NCBI GenBank assembly: GCA_030606845.1 | Contig: JAUWFP010000031.1 | Location: 1 to 13,960, forward strand | DNA: 13,960 nt | Source of the DNA: Anaerolineales bacterium | GTDB taxonomy: Bacteria > Chloroflexota > Anaerolineae > Anaerolineales > E44-bin32 | Direction: 5' to 3' | Part shown: piece by piece, positions 1-7,571 of the stretch | How the letters are laid out: every line of letters begins with the position of its first letter | Numbering within the stretch: the first letter of the stretch is position 1 | Translations under genes and position numbers: made by a program | Notes under the pieces: model-generated | Seen by the model: the letters and a program-made list of their open reading frames with translations, nothing else | What the model was told of the DNA's origin: nothing | Database searches by the model: none

Positions 1-264
1 AAGCCTACCGACGAGATCAGTATTCACAAGGATCGACTTCGCTGGCTAATTTGCTTCGAGGATCTCGAGTTCTTCATCAATATCGATCAACTCCTTGAGC
101 CGAAAGTAGACGGGTGTTTTCTTGAAATAAAAAGCCGCACCTGGTCCCGCCGGGACGCTGAAATGAAGGTGGAATTAATTACTACGATTCTGCAGCATCT
201 TGAGATCCAGTATGCGGAACCTGTACTTCAGGAGTATCCGGACTTGGTCGGCGAGGACAAATAG
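1..264 (+). CDS. C-terminal fragment of a probable CYTH-domain protein (5' end outside window)
   Basis: An open frame enters from the left edge in frame 1 and ends at TAG 262-264, giving 87 residues. The visible part contains FFINIDQLLEPKVDGCFLEIKSR. The strand pattern I-x-ID followed by G-x-FLEIKSRTWSRRDAE is what the C-terminal half of CYTH-fold proteins (class IV adenylate cyclase / thiamine triphosphatase family) looks like: an acidic residue on one strand, then a G-x-F-x-E-I-strand and an amphipathic helix rich in D, E and K. The N-terminal ExExK motif that would settle the family lies outside the window, so the substrate (ATP, triphosphate, polyphosphate) cannot be inferred. Codon use and composition resemble the neighbours. 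It is transcribed towards mutS (convergent). The reading frame is confident; the family call is tentative and rests on motif memory only. Confidence 0.6.
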   Translation, partial: KPTDEISIHKDRLRWLICFEDLEFFINIDQLLEPKVDGCFLEIKSRTWSRRDAEMKVELITTILQHLEIQYAEPVLQEYPDLVGEDK

Positions 265-267
265 AGA

Positions 268-306
268 GCACTTGCCCATATTTTTCCAAGTGTTTGCTTT
301 GCTTTT
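268..306 (+). terminator. Weak terminator-like hairpin after the CYTH-like gene
   Basis: CACTTG (269-274) pairs with CAAGTG (287-292), with a G-U pair outside and a 12-nt loop. A T-rich run (293-306, TTTGCTTTGCTTTT) follows directly. It begins 4 nt after the upstream stop codon. The stem is short and only half GC, so efficiency is doubtful. Hairpin plus T-rich tail is seen directly; terminator function is inferred. Confidence 0.35.
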
Positions 307-407
307 CTAGAAATAGACGGATTTACGGTCACTATCTCCACGACATTGAGAAATCGTCGGGGAAGATCCATTTTTCGGCCCGCCTCCTTAAAACAACTGA
401 CTCCCCT

Positions 408-440
408 AACCTCCCGCAGGTTTGAAACCTGCGGGAGGTT
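408..440. repeat. Perfect 16-bp palindrome (possible dispersed repeat or bidirectional hairpin)
   Basis: The arm AACCTCCCGCAGGTTT (408-423) is followed by a single G and its exact reverse complement (425-440), making a 33-bp near-perfect palindrome with a GC-rich middle. It sits between the convergent ends of the CYTH-like gene and mutS, where a bidirectional terminator would be expected. Neither side carries an immediate T-run, so a classical Rho-independent terminator is not clear. The perfect symmetry also resembles REP/MITE-type dispersed palindromes. The rest of the 265-550 gap shows no convincing coding sequence or RNA gene. Confidence 0.6.
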
Positions 441-550
441 TACATTCGTTCCTCTGTAGGATATTGAGATCTAAGGCAGCGTATAACGGGATTCGAATTG
501 GCTCAGCACGACATATCTACATAGTACGATTTGAATGAAAGCAAGAATAT

Positions 551-3130
551 TTATTCGCTGTCTTCTTGACCGAAGCGCTGCTGCCATTCGTATAAACGGT
601 TGAGTGCTTCAAGGGGTGAGAGGCTGTTTAAATCAAGGGCGCGTATTTCTTCGATGAGAGGATCCGCTTCGGAAAAAAGATGGAGCTGTTTTGTCGCCAC
701 CTGCGGGTCGTCTGAAGTCTGATCAGACGCGGCTTCGAATTGAGCCAGTATCTCCTGCGCCCTGTTAATAACCGGCCGCGGCATACCTGCCAATTCGGCG
801 ACATGAATCCCGTATGATTTATCCGCACCTCCGGGCGTGATCTTGTGCAGAAAGACAACCTTACCGCCTTCCTCAGAAACGGCGACATTGTAATTGCGGA
901 CGCCGGGGAGAAGCTCCGATAGGCGCGTAAGTTCATGATAATGGGTTGCGAAGAGCGTTCGTGCACGCAGCTTCGGATGGTTGTGAAGGTACTCAACAAC
1001 AGCCCAGGCAATTGCAACCCCATCATAAGTGCTCGTACCCCGTCCTACCTCATCCAAGATCACCAGGCTGCGATTTGACGCGTTGTGAAGGATATTCGCC
1101 ATCTCAACCATCTCGACCATGAAGGTAGATTGGCCAGCATGAATTTCGTCCTGTGCGCCGATCCTTGTAAAAATCCGGTCGACGATACCCAGACGAGCAT
1201 GTTGAGCAGGTACGAAACTTCCCATTTGGGCCATTAACACGATCAGCGCAACCTGCCTTAAATACGTTGATTTACCGCTCATATTCGGTCCGGTTATCAC
1301 CCGGATGCGTTCGCCCTCTTCGAACTGGATGTCGTTTGGAATAAAACGCTTCCCGGGGATCAGCTCCTCAACAACCGGATGGCGTCCATCCTGGATGTCG
1401 AGAGCATCACCAACGGATAAATCCGGGCGAACAAAACCGCGGTGTGCAGCCACTTCCGCCAGAGTGCTCACTACATCCAACCGGCCTACTGCGCGGGCGG
1501 TCTTTAATAATCGTGCTGCCTGGCTTGCAATTTGTGCGCAGATCTCATTGAAAATCTCCTTTTCGACTTCCCTGATCTGCTCCTCTGCCGTTAACACTTT
1601 AGATTCGTATTCCTTCATCTCCGGAGTTATGTAGCGTTCGGCATTAACAAGCGTCTGCTTGCGAATGTAATCCTCAGGGACTCGCTCGCTGTTCGCTTTC
1701 GTAACTTCTATGTAATAACCGAAGACCTTGTTGTATCCCACCTTAAGATTCTTGATCCCCGAGCGTTCCCGCTCGACCAACTCTAGATTTGCAATCCAGT
1801 CGCGTGCGCCGCGTGAGGATTCGACTAAATCATCCAGCTTCTCTGAGAACCCGGGCCGTATCACACCAGTCTTTCCAAGAGTTGCAGGAGGGTCTTCACT
1901 AATACCGCGTTGTAGAAGATCTAAGATGTCCTCGCAGGCGTCGATGTCCGCTGCGATTCCCTTGACGGCTTTTAGCTCAGAATGCTGCAATATCTCTTCA
2001 ATCTGCGGGATCTTTTCAAGGAGCGTTTGCATGCCCACCAAGTCACCTGGCTTGGCGACACCAGCACTAATGCGATTTGTAAGTCGCTCGAGGTCTCCGA
2101 ACGCCTTCAAAGCAGATCGGGTTTCGGCTCTCCAGACACCATCGCCATGGAAAGCTTCAACCTGATCCAATCTCCCTTCAATTCTCTCTAAATCCAATAG
2201 AGGATTTCCGAGCCATTGATGAAGGATGCGTCGTCCCATTGGGGTTTGTGTTTGATCGAGGATCCCAAGCAGCGAACCGCGCACATCACCCGTCCGTATC
2301 GTTTCCGTTAATTCGAGGTTGCGCCTTGTCGCGGCATCGAGGGTCATGAAATCATCGAGGGAATAGATCGAAAGCCCTGTTAGAAGTGAAAGTGCGCCTT
2401 TTTGGGAGCTGCGCAGATACTCAACAATCGCCCCCGCCGCACGAACAGCAGCAGGCTTCTCCTCTAGACCAAAACCAGCGAGGGTAGTCGTTCCGAAGTG
2501 TTCCTTCAGCGTTTCTACCGTGCGGTCAAACTCAAACCGCCATTCCGGAAGTTTAGTCGTGTTGCCATCCCAAATACCTTCAAGTGACAGCGTTTCGGGG
2601 ACCAGTAATTCTGCTGGGGATAGGCGGAAGAGTTCCTGGCGCAATGCGGTGAGTTTGTCCTCTGTTTGGAATTGGCCGACGGAGAACTCGCCTGTACTAA
2701 TATCGGCTATGGCTATACCTAGATCATTGCCATCGAGAATGACGGAAACGAGATAGTTGTTCCTGTCGCCGGGAAGCAATCCAGCCTCGACAACCGTTCC
2801 CGGCGTGATCACCCGCACGACCTCGCGCGGGAATAAACCCTTCACCGGGCTGTCACCAATCTGGTCGCAGATCGCCACGTGATAGCCCCGCTCTATCAGG
2901 CGAGCGATATACCCCTCAGCTGCATGATGCGGAATTCCCGCCATGGGGACAGGCGAGCCTTTGGCGATGTTCCTCGAGGTAAGAACGATATCCAGTTCAC
3001 GCGCGGTTATCTCAGCATCCTCGTCGAAGGTTTCATAAAAATCACCTAATCGGAAGAAGAGCAGCGCGTCAGGGTATTTGTGCTTGATCTCTAGGTATTG
3101 CTTTCGAATGGGTGTAACTTTTGGAGTCAT
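551..3130 (-). CDS. mutS: DNA mismatch repair protein MutS
   Basis: The product has 859 residues, close to the usual MutS1 length (about 850-880). MutS binds base mismatches and small loops as a dimer and uses ATP to recruit MutL in methyl-independent or methyl-directed mismatch repair in the cytoplasm. The N-terminal mismatch-reading domain has the Phe-x-Glu motif (GDFYETF, F31/E33). The Walker A GPNMSGKST begins at G614 with K620. Walker B (VILDEVGRG) has D693/E694, the same numbering as E. coli MutS. The signature region DEIHAGQSTFMVEM lies between them. Near the C-terminus QLHLF (815-819) fits a beta-clamp-binding motif, followed by a short helical tail. The start ATG (3130-3128) gives the standard MutS N-terminus. 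There is no well-spaced Shine-Dalgarno (AGGGA is only 2 nt away), and a promoter -10 sits just upstream. No mutL is adjacent. The ORF looks intact and functional. Confidence 0.98.
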   Translation of the reverse strand: MTPKVTPIRKQYLEIKHKYPDALLFFRLGDFYETFDEDAEITARELDIVLTSRNIAKGSPVPMAGIPHHAAEGYIARLIERGYHVAICDQIGDSPVKGLFPREVVRVITPGTVVEAGLLPGDRNNYLVSVILDGNDLGIAIADISTGEFSVGQFQTEDKLTALRQELFRLSPAELLVPETLSLEGIWDGNTTKLPEWRFEFDRTVETLKEHFGTTTLAGFGLEEKPAAVRAAGAIVEYLRSSQKGALSLLTGLSIYSLDDFMTLDAATRRNLELTETIRTGDVRGSLLGILDQTQTPMGRRILHQWLGNPLLDLERIEGRLDQVEAFHGDGVWRAETRSALKAFGDLERLTNRISAGVAKPGDLVGMQTLLEKIPQIEEILQHSELKAVKGIAADIDACEDILDLLQRGISEDPPATLGKTGVIRPGFSEKLDDLVESSRGARDWIANLELVERERSGIKNLKVGYNKVFGYYIEVTKANSERVPEDYIRKQTLVNAERYITPEMKEYESKVLTAEEQIREVEKEIFNEICAQIASQAARLLKTARAVGRLDVVSTLAEVAAHRGFVRPDLSVGDALDIQDGRHPVVEELIPGKRFIPNDIQFEEGERIRVITGPNMSGKSTYLRQVALIVLMAQMGSFVPAQHARLGIVDRIFTRIGAQDEIHAGQSTFMVEMVEMANILHNASNRSLVILDEVGRGTSTYDGVAIAWAVVEYLHNHPKLRARTLFATHYHELTRLSELLPGVRNYNVAVSEEGGKVVFLHKITPGGADKSYGIHVAELAGMPRPVINRAQEILAQFEAASDQTSDDPQVATKQLHLFSEADPLIEEIRALDLNSLSPLEALNRLYEWQQRFGQEDSE

Positions 3131-3138
3131 TTCCCTGC

Positions 3139-3167
3139 ATTCTAAAGCTACGGAACAGAAACATCAA
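3139..3167 (-). promoter_or_regulatory. Candidate mutS promoter, very close to the start codon
   Basis: On the minus strand TTGATG (3167-3162) is separated by 17 bp from TAGAAT (3144-3139), a good sigma-70-type match. The -10 ends 8 nt before the mutS ATG, so transcription would begin at or within a few bases of the start codon, giving a leaderless or nearly leaderless mRNA. The hexamers are seen; usage is inferred. Confidence 0.45.
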
Positions 3168-3263
3168 GCAAGTTGGTACAAAATATCACTCAACCACAAG
3201 GTGCTGATCTTTGTGGAAACCTTTGCAGGAAAGCAATACTTCACATGGTCCCGCGCAAGAATC

Positions 3264-3291
3264 TCGTCAAGAAGGGACATTATGTTATACT
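3264..3291 (+). promoter_or_regulatory. Candidate promoter of the ROK kinase/Opp-type operon
   Basis: TCGTCA (3264-3269), a 16-bp spacer and TATACT (3286-3291) precede the ATG at 3298 by only 6 nt. No Shine-Dalgarno is present between the -10 and the ATG. Initiation would therefore fall on the start codon. The -10 is good and the -35 is weak. Confidence 0.4.
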
Positions 3292-3297
3292 CCCGCC

Positions 3298-4245
3298 ATG
3301 CTTGGAATCATCGCCATTGACTTCGGTGGAACGAATATCCGCGCGGCATATTTCCCCTCCTCCCAGCCTCCCCCAACTTCACAAAACAAGACGGCTACTC
3401 TCGCTTCTGAGGGACCCGATTCGGTTATTACACGCTTGATCCAGGCTATTGAGTCACAGATCCCTGAAGACGGGGTTGAATTCAGAATTGGCATCGCCGC
3501 ACCAGGTCCACTCGACCCTCGAAATGGGATTATTATCAGCTCCCCTAACCTTGCTGGCTGGACAAACATACCCCTGCGCGATCAGTTAAGTGAGCACTTT
3601 GGTGTGCCGGTGTCCTTAGGCAACGATGCGAATATGGCCGCCCTGGGTGAGTGGCGCTTTGGTGCTGGTCAGGGCACAGATAATATGATTTACCTAACGA
3701 TCAGCACGGGCATCGGAGGAGGCGTGATCGCCGATGGCCAGTTGCTGCTCGGCGCGCGCGGCTTGGCAGGTGAACTCGGCCATCTAACGATAGTGTCAAA
3801 TGGCCCAACATGCGGCTGCGGCATAAAGGGGCATATTGAAGCCGTCGCTGCTGGGCCAGCCATTGCCCGCAATGCGGTATCTCAATTAGAAGCCGGTCAA
3901 GTATCTACGCTGAAAGAAACGCTCAGCACTCAAGGGGTAATTACCAGCGTTGACATTGGGGAAGCAGCACAGGCAGGCGATGAACTTGCCCTCTCAGTTA
4001 TTGAAGAAGCAGGGTTCCATATTGGCCACCACTTGGCCAACCTCGCCCATGCGTTTAACCCCGAAGTTTTTATTCTCGGGGGTGGCGTTTCTCTCCTGGG
4101 AGACCTTTTATTCGAACCCATTAAGCGCTCTCTACGCGAACACATTATGGATCCAGCATATCTCGATGGCGTACGTGTTTTACCAGCCGCGCTCGGTGAC
4201 AATGCCGGATTGGTCGGCGCAATGGTTCTTGCGAGTCAATCATGA
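3298..4245 (+). CDS. ROK-family sugar kinase (glucokinase-like)
   Basis: The product has 315 residues, the usual size for a ROK kinase. These cytoplasmic enzymes phosphorylate glucose or related sugars (N-acetylmannosamine, fructose and others) with ATP. The N-terminal phosphate-binding motif is DFGGTNIR (8-15). The catalytic Asp lies in GNDAN (D110). STGIGGG forms the second glycine loop. ELGH (159-162) supplies the conserved Glu and His, and the zinc motif is CGCGIKGHIE (C172, C174, E181). The usual third Cys (CxCGxxGC) is His179 here, a variant I believe occurs in a ROK subgroup. The ATG at 3298 is chosen because MLGIIAIDFGG is the family N-terminus. An in-frame ATG at 3211 would add 29 unrelated residues and lies upstream of the candidate promoter. 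No helix-turn-helix is present, so this is a kinase rather than a ROK repressor. Its stop codon overlaps the next start (ATGA), tying it to a transporter. The exact sugar is unknown. Confidence 0.92.
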   Translation: MLGIIAIDFGGTNIRAAYFPSSQPPPTSQNKTATLASEGPDSVITRLIQAIESQIPEDGVEFRIGIAAPGPLDPRNGIIISSPNLAGWTNIPLRDQLSEHFGVPVSLGNDANMAALGEWRFGAGQGTDNMIYLTISTGIGGGVIADGQLLLGARGLAGELGHLTIVSNGPTCGCGIKGHIEAVAAGPAIARNAVSQLEAGQVSTLKETLSTQGVITSVDIGEAAQAGDELALSVIEEAGFHIGHHLANLAHAFNPEVFILGGGVSLLGDLLFEPIKRSLREHIMDPAYLDGVRVLPAALGDNAGLVGAMVLASQS

Positions 4246-5837
4246 AAACATATAAAAATAAAACCTTACTACTCTTCCTTATACTCACTGTTTCCACCTT
4301 GGCGAGCGCTTGTCAACCGTCATCCGACGCGGAGTCAACGCTTCATTACGGTCTGACCTTAGCTCCATCGGGAATAGACCCTCACTTGAACGCTTCCGCG
4401 GAGCTCGGCATTCCTCTGAATTCAGTGTATGACACACTTGTTTTCCTCGACCCGGAAAGCGGCGAGTTTGTCCCCGGGCTAGCGGAGCGCTGGGAGATTT
4501 CCAGCGATGGTCTGCGATATACCTTTTACCTGCGTAAAGATGTCCGTTTCCATGATGGAACGCCCTTCAACGCACAGGCTGTCCAAGAAAACATCGACTA
4601 CATCCTCAATCCAGATAACCATTCGCAAAAAGCCGCAACGATGCTCGGCCCACTAAATCAAACGGAAATTCTGGACGAGCATACAATTGTGTTTGTGCTC
4701 GACGAACCGTTCGCCCCATTATTAGATTCCCTCTCCCAGGTCTATCTTGGCATGGCCTCACCGACAGCCTTGGATCAATGGGGCGCCTCCGAATATCAAT
4801 TTCACCAGGTTGGGACAGGGCCGTATCGCTTTATCGAATACATCCCTAACGATCACATCACGCTAGAACTTAATCCGGATTACGCCTGGGGTCCTTCAAT
4901 CTATGACAACACAAAAGCTTCGGTGGAACGAATCGTCTTCAATTTTTACGAAGATGCTGCCTCGCGAGCCCTCGCGTTGGAAAGACGCGAAGCGGATATC
5001 TTGGGGGAGATTCCGCCGCATGAAGCCGACCGCCTCGCGTCCAGCGCAGATTTTTCGCTATCGCCTGTTGCCATCCCTGGCCAGCCTTTACAGTTTTTTT
5101 TCAACACCACAACGTCGCCAACGGATGATCTTCGCGTCCGGCAAGCATTGCTTCTCGCTGTTGATAAGAAATCAGTAGTCCTCACCGTCTTTGGGAGTCA
5201 CTCTCCTGTTAGCAACAGCCCTCTCTCTCAGGCTGGATACGAGTGGATATCTGAGCTTCCCCCGTCCGCACACAACCCCGAGGGTGCTCGTAAACTTCTC
5301 GAGGAGGCAGGGTGGATTTTAGAGAGTCAAGAACCATACCGGAAACGTGATAACGAAACGCTTGTCATCAAGCTTATCGCCCCACCCTGGGGATCGAATT
5401 CTGAGGTCGCTCAATTGCTGAAAGCCGGCTGGGAGAATATTGGCATCGATGTTGAATTGACCATCGCCCCCGGATTTGGAACGCTCAAAGAGGTCCAATC
5501 CAGCGGTGACTACCACGCCATCGGTATCAACTTCTTCGGAACGGATCCGGATTTATTGCGTTCCTTCTACGCAAGCGATGGATTCTATAATTGGACTGGT
5601 TTTTCTGACCCTGAAATCGACCGGATGCTGAACGAAGCCGCTCGTGCCTCCCTGGCCCCTGATCGCCGAGTGGAACTGTATAATCAGATCGTCCGAGCAA
5701 TTATCGACAACGCACTTGTCCTCCCGATAAGGGACTATGTCAATCTCGTCGTCGTTCACCAGGGAATTGAGGGCTTGAAATTCTCAGCGCAGGGATGGTT
5801 TCCAAATCTCATCGACATACAGCTACCCTCGCCGTAG
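4242..5837 (+). CDS. Family-5 (Opp/Dpp-type) ABC transporter substrate-binding lipoprotein
   Basis: The product has 531 residues, typical for SBP_bac_5 proteins that bind oligopeptides, nickel or, in several thermophile and sugar-degrading lineages, oligosaccharides. The N-terminus (MKTYKNKTLLLFLILTV...) is a lipoprotein signal peptide with lipobox ASAC and lipidated Cys24, so it acts on the outer face of the cytoplasmic membrane. Family signatures are YDTLVFLDPESGEFVPGLAERWEIS, then LRYTFYLRKDVRFHDGTPFNAQAV (a classic SBP_bac_5 stretch), and VGTGPYRFIEY. In the C-terminal part come DLRVRQALLLAVDK and the helix EVAQLLKAGWENIGIDVEL. The ATG overlaps the ROK stop by 4 nt and lacks a clear Shine-Dalgarno, which suggests translational coupling. 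The two permeases follow. The linked sugar kinase makes a sugar ligand plausible, but the ligand cannot be read from the sequence. Confidence 0.93.
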   Translation: MKTYKNKTLLLFLILTVSTLASACQPSSDAESTLHYGLTLAPSGIDPHLNASAELGIPLNSVYDTLVFLDPESGEFVPGLAERWEISSDGLRYTFYLRKDVRFHDGTPFNAQAVQENIDYILNPDNHSQKAATMLGPLNQTEILDEHTIVFVLDEPFAPLLDSLSQVYLGMASPTALDQWGASEYQFHQVGTGPYRFIEYIPNDHITLELNPDYAWGPSIYDNTKASVERIVFNFYEDAASRALALERREADILGEIPPHEADRLASSADFSLSPVAIPGQPLQFFFNTTTSPTDDLRVRQALLLAVDKKSVVLTVFGSHSPVSNSPLSQAGYEWISELPPSAHNPEGARKLLEEAGWILESQEPYRKRDNETLVIKLIAPPWGSNSEVAQLLKAGWENIGIDVELTIAPGFGTLKEVQSSGDYHAIGINFFGTDPDLLRSFYASDGFYNWTGFSDPEIDRMLNEAARASLAPDRRVELYNQIVRAIIDNALVLPIRDYVNLVVVHQGIEGLKFSAQGWFPNLIDIQLPSP

Positions 5838-6745
5838 CCCGCCGCCTTCTTGAAGGTATCGGCACGGCCTGGGCTGCTGTCACCTTTGCCTTTTTCGCTC
5901 TGCGGTTTGCCTCTGGCGATCCAGTCGCGAGCCTATTATCGCAGGGACTTGCCTCACCTGAACAAGCGGAAGAGATTCGTATTTCGCTTGGCTTAAACGC
6001 ACCGCTCTGGCTTCAATACCTCAGATTTCTCGCAAACCTCCTTCAGGGAGATCTGGGGACGTCACTGTATACACATCGTTCCGTTTCACAAATCATCCTT
6101 GAGCAATTTCCTTCAACCGCCGCTCTAGCAGTAAGCGGGCTCATCCTTGCGTTAATTTTCGGTTTCACCCTCGGAATCACAGCGGCTTGGTTGAGAAAAC
6201 GAACATCCGGAATGATCGCCGCAGCGATAGCTGCCTTAGCCACATCAATACCCGTCGCTTTTACAGGCATCCTTTCCCTGCTCATCGTTGGACGTCTTCA
6301 GCAAGGCCACGTCACTTCCAACGATCTATTCATCAGACTGTTCCTGCCGGCACTGGTGTTGGGTTTCGCTTCTTCCGGCCCAATCGCCCGTGTTATCCAC
6401 AGCGGCTTGTCAGAGAGCCTTCGCTCTCCTTTCATCCTGGCGGCGCGTGCACGTGGAATCCACCGCGGTTCCCGATTGCTTGGACACGCATTAAGACCAT
6501 CCCTTGCGCCCGTCATCTCCCTTATTGCTCTCGAAGCTGCTTTTTTGTTTTCTGGAACCGTCGTTACGGAGACTGTCTTCTCTCGCCCCGGCCTTGGAAG
6601 GCTCCTTGTGAAATCGATCCTGGATGGAGACTATCCCATCACTCTTGGCCTCGTCGCGCTTGCAGCGATTTTGTACACCATCAGCCATGTGGTCGCTGAC
6701 CTTCTCACGCTCATGATTGATCCCCGATTACGGAGAGCTGAATGA
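5795..6745 (+). CDS. Opp/Dpp-type ABC transporter permease (DppB-like)
   Basis: The 316-residue integral membrane protein, of the size of DppB/OppB, forms half of the transmembrane channel of the importer. The first membrane segment (about 20-40) leads into FASGDPV, the family's R-x-x-x-GDP-type motif. The periplasmic region RISLGLNAPLWLQYLRFLANLLQGDLGTS is characteristic of DppB (LGLDxPxxxQYxxWxxxxxxGDLGxS). The ATPase-contact loop is AARARGIHRGSRLLGHALRPSLAPV from residue 216. The tail VADLLTLMIDPRLR matches the family C-terminus. The ATG at 5795 overlaps the binding-protein gene by 43 nt. No alternative in-frame start occurs before the first membrane segment, so this long overlap appears real. 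No strong ribosome-binding site is visible, so coupling to the upstream gene is likely. Confidence 0.93.
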   Translation: MVSKSHRHTATLAVARRLLEGIGTAWAAVTFAFFALRFASGDPVASLLSQGLASPEQAEEIRISLGLNAPLWLQYLRFLANLLQGDLGTSLYTHRSVSQIILEQFPSTAALAVSGLILALIFGFTLGITAAWLRKRTSGMIAAAIAALATSIPVAFTGILSLLIVGRLQQGHVTSNDLFIRLFLPALVLGFASSGPIARVIHSGLSESLRSPFILAARARGIHRGSRLLGHALRPSLAPVISLIALEAAFLFSGTVVTETVFSRPGLGRLLVKSILDGDYPITLGLVALAAILYTISHVVADLLTLMIDPRLRRAE

Positions 6746-7527
6746 GAATTCACTGGTTGAAGATTCTGTGCGTTCTCTGGCTCGCGACGATGGTTCTAAT
6801 GGCGATCATCGCGCCCATAATCACTTCCGTTGATCCCTATAAGCCGATCGGTAGCCCACTGCAATCCCCGCAAGACCACCCTCCCTTAGGAACGGATGCC
6901 TTGGGGAGAGATTTCTTCGCTCGGGTCACGTATGGAGCTCGGCTCAGTCTCTCCATTCCCCTGCTGGCAACACTGCTCACTGTATTTGTCGGAACCTCCG
7001 TCAGCCTCACTGCTATTGTGGTTGGCGGATTGGCAGATCGCTTCATCCTTGCACTCACAAACGCCGCTCTAGCCATTCCCGGGCTTCTCCTTGCCATGCT
7101 ATTAGTCGCCGGTTTGGGTCCGGGGATCCCTACTGTTGTAATCGCCGTTGGCCTGGGGGGAATTCCTGGCTTTGTCCGGCTTAGCAGGAGTATCTTTCTA
7201 GGAATAAAGGAAATGGGATATATCGATGCTGCCTATGCACTCGGCGCAAGTCGAACCCGCGTTGCTCTCGCTCACTTGCTCCCTAACGCAGCACCGCAGT
7301 TATTCTCTCTCGCAACGACTCATTTCGCCTGGGCATTCATGGGAACAACGACGCTAACATTCCTGGGGTTATCCGGTGACCCTTCAGTGCCAGAATGGGG
7401 AGCGATGCTGAATAGTGGTCGAATGCATCTCGTTCAAGCGCCTTGGTTAACAATCATCCCGGGAATTTTGATAAGCCTGACGATTCTTACCATCCATTAC
7501 CTCGGCGAAAATTACGCCGACAGATGA
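6742..7527 (+). CDS. Opp/Dpp-type ABC transporter permease (DppC-like)
   Basis: The 261-residue membrane protein is the second channel subunit. It has one N-terminal membrane segment (about 8-28) and then the diagnostic DppC motif LGTDALGRDFF (49-59) with RVTYGARLSLSIPL. Five further hydrophobic segments follow. The ATPase-contact loop is AAYALGASRTRVALAHLLPNAAPQ (about 163-186), and the EWGAMLNSGR motif near the C-terminus is family-typical. It starts with an ATGA overlap to the upstream permease. It is slightly short (family about 280-300) because the C-terminus ends at LGENYADR without the usual LDPR tail; the core is complete. No OppD/OppF or DppD/DppF ATPase follows, since the next gene encodes a phosphate permease. 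The transporter must therefore use ATPases encoded elsewhere. Confidence 0.93.
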   Translation: MRIHWLKILCVLWLATMVLMAIIAPIITSVDPYKPIGSPLQSPQDHPPLGTDALGRDFFARVTYGARLSLSIPLLATLLTVFVGTSVSLTAIVVGGLADRFILALTNAALAIPGLLLAMLLVAGLGPGIPTVVIAVGLGGIPGFVRLSRSIFLGIKEMGYIDAAYALGASRTRVALAHLLPNAAPQLFSLATTHFAWAFMGTTTLTFLGLSGDPSVPEWGAMLNSGRMHLVQAPWLTIIPGILISLTILTIHYLGENYADR

Positions 7528-7571
7528 TCTGCACGTTGACGAAAACCATCGAACACTGATAAGCTTTTAAC

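Noticed and set aside
1728..2165. Open frame of 145 codons on the + strand inside mutS
   Set aside because: It lies entirely opposite the well-conserved mutS sequence, has low-complexity Ser/Arg-rich composition and no recognisable motif. It is a shadow frame.
3194..3216. CCACAA...TTGTGG inverted repeat in the mutS-ROK gap as a possible operator
   Set aside because: The arms are only 6 bp with an 11-bp loop and are not placed over either promoter. A match of this size is expected by chance.
3211..3297. Upstream in-frame ATG that would extend the ROK kinase by 29 residues
   Set aside because: The extra residues do not resemble the family N-terminus, the next ATG gives the standard start, and the candidate promoter lies inside the extension.
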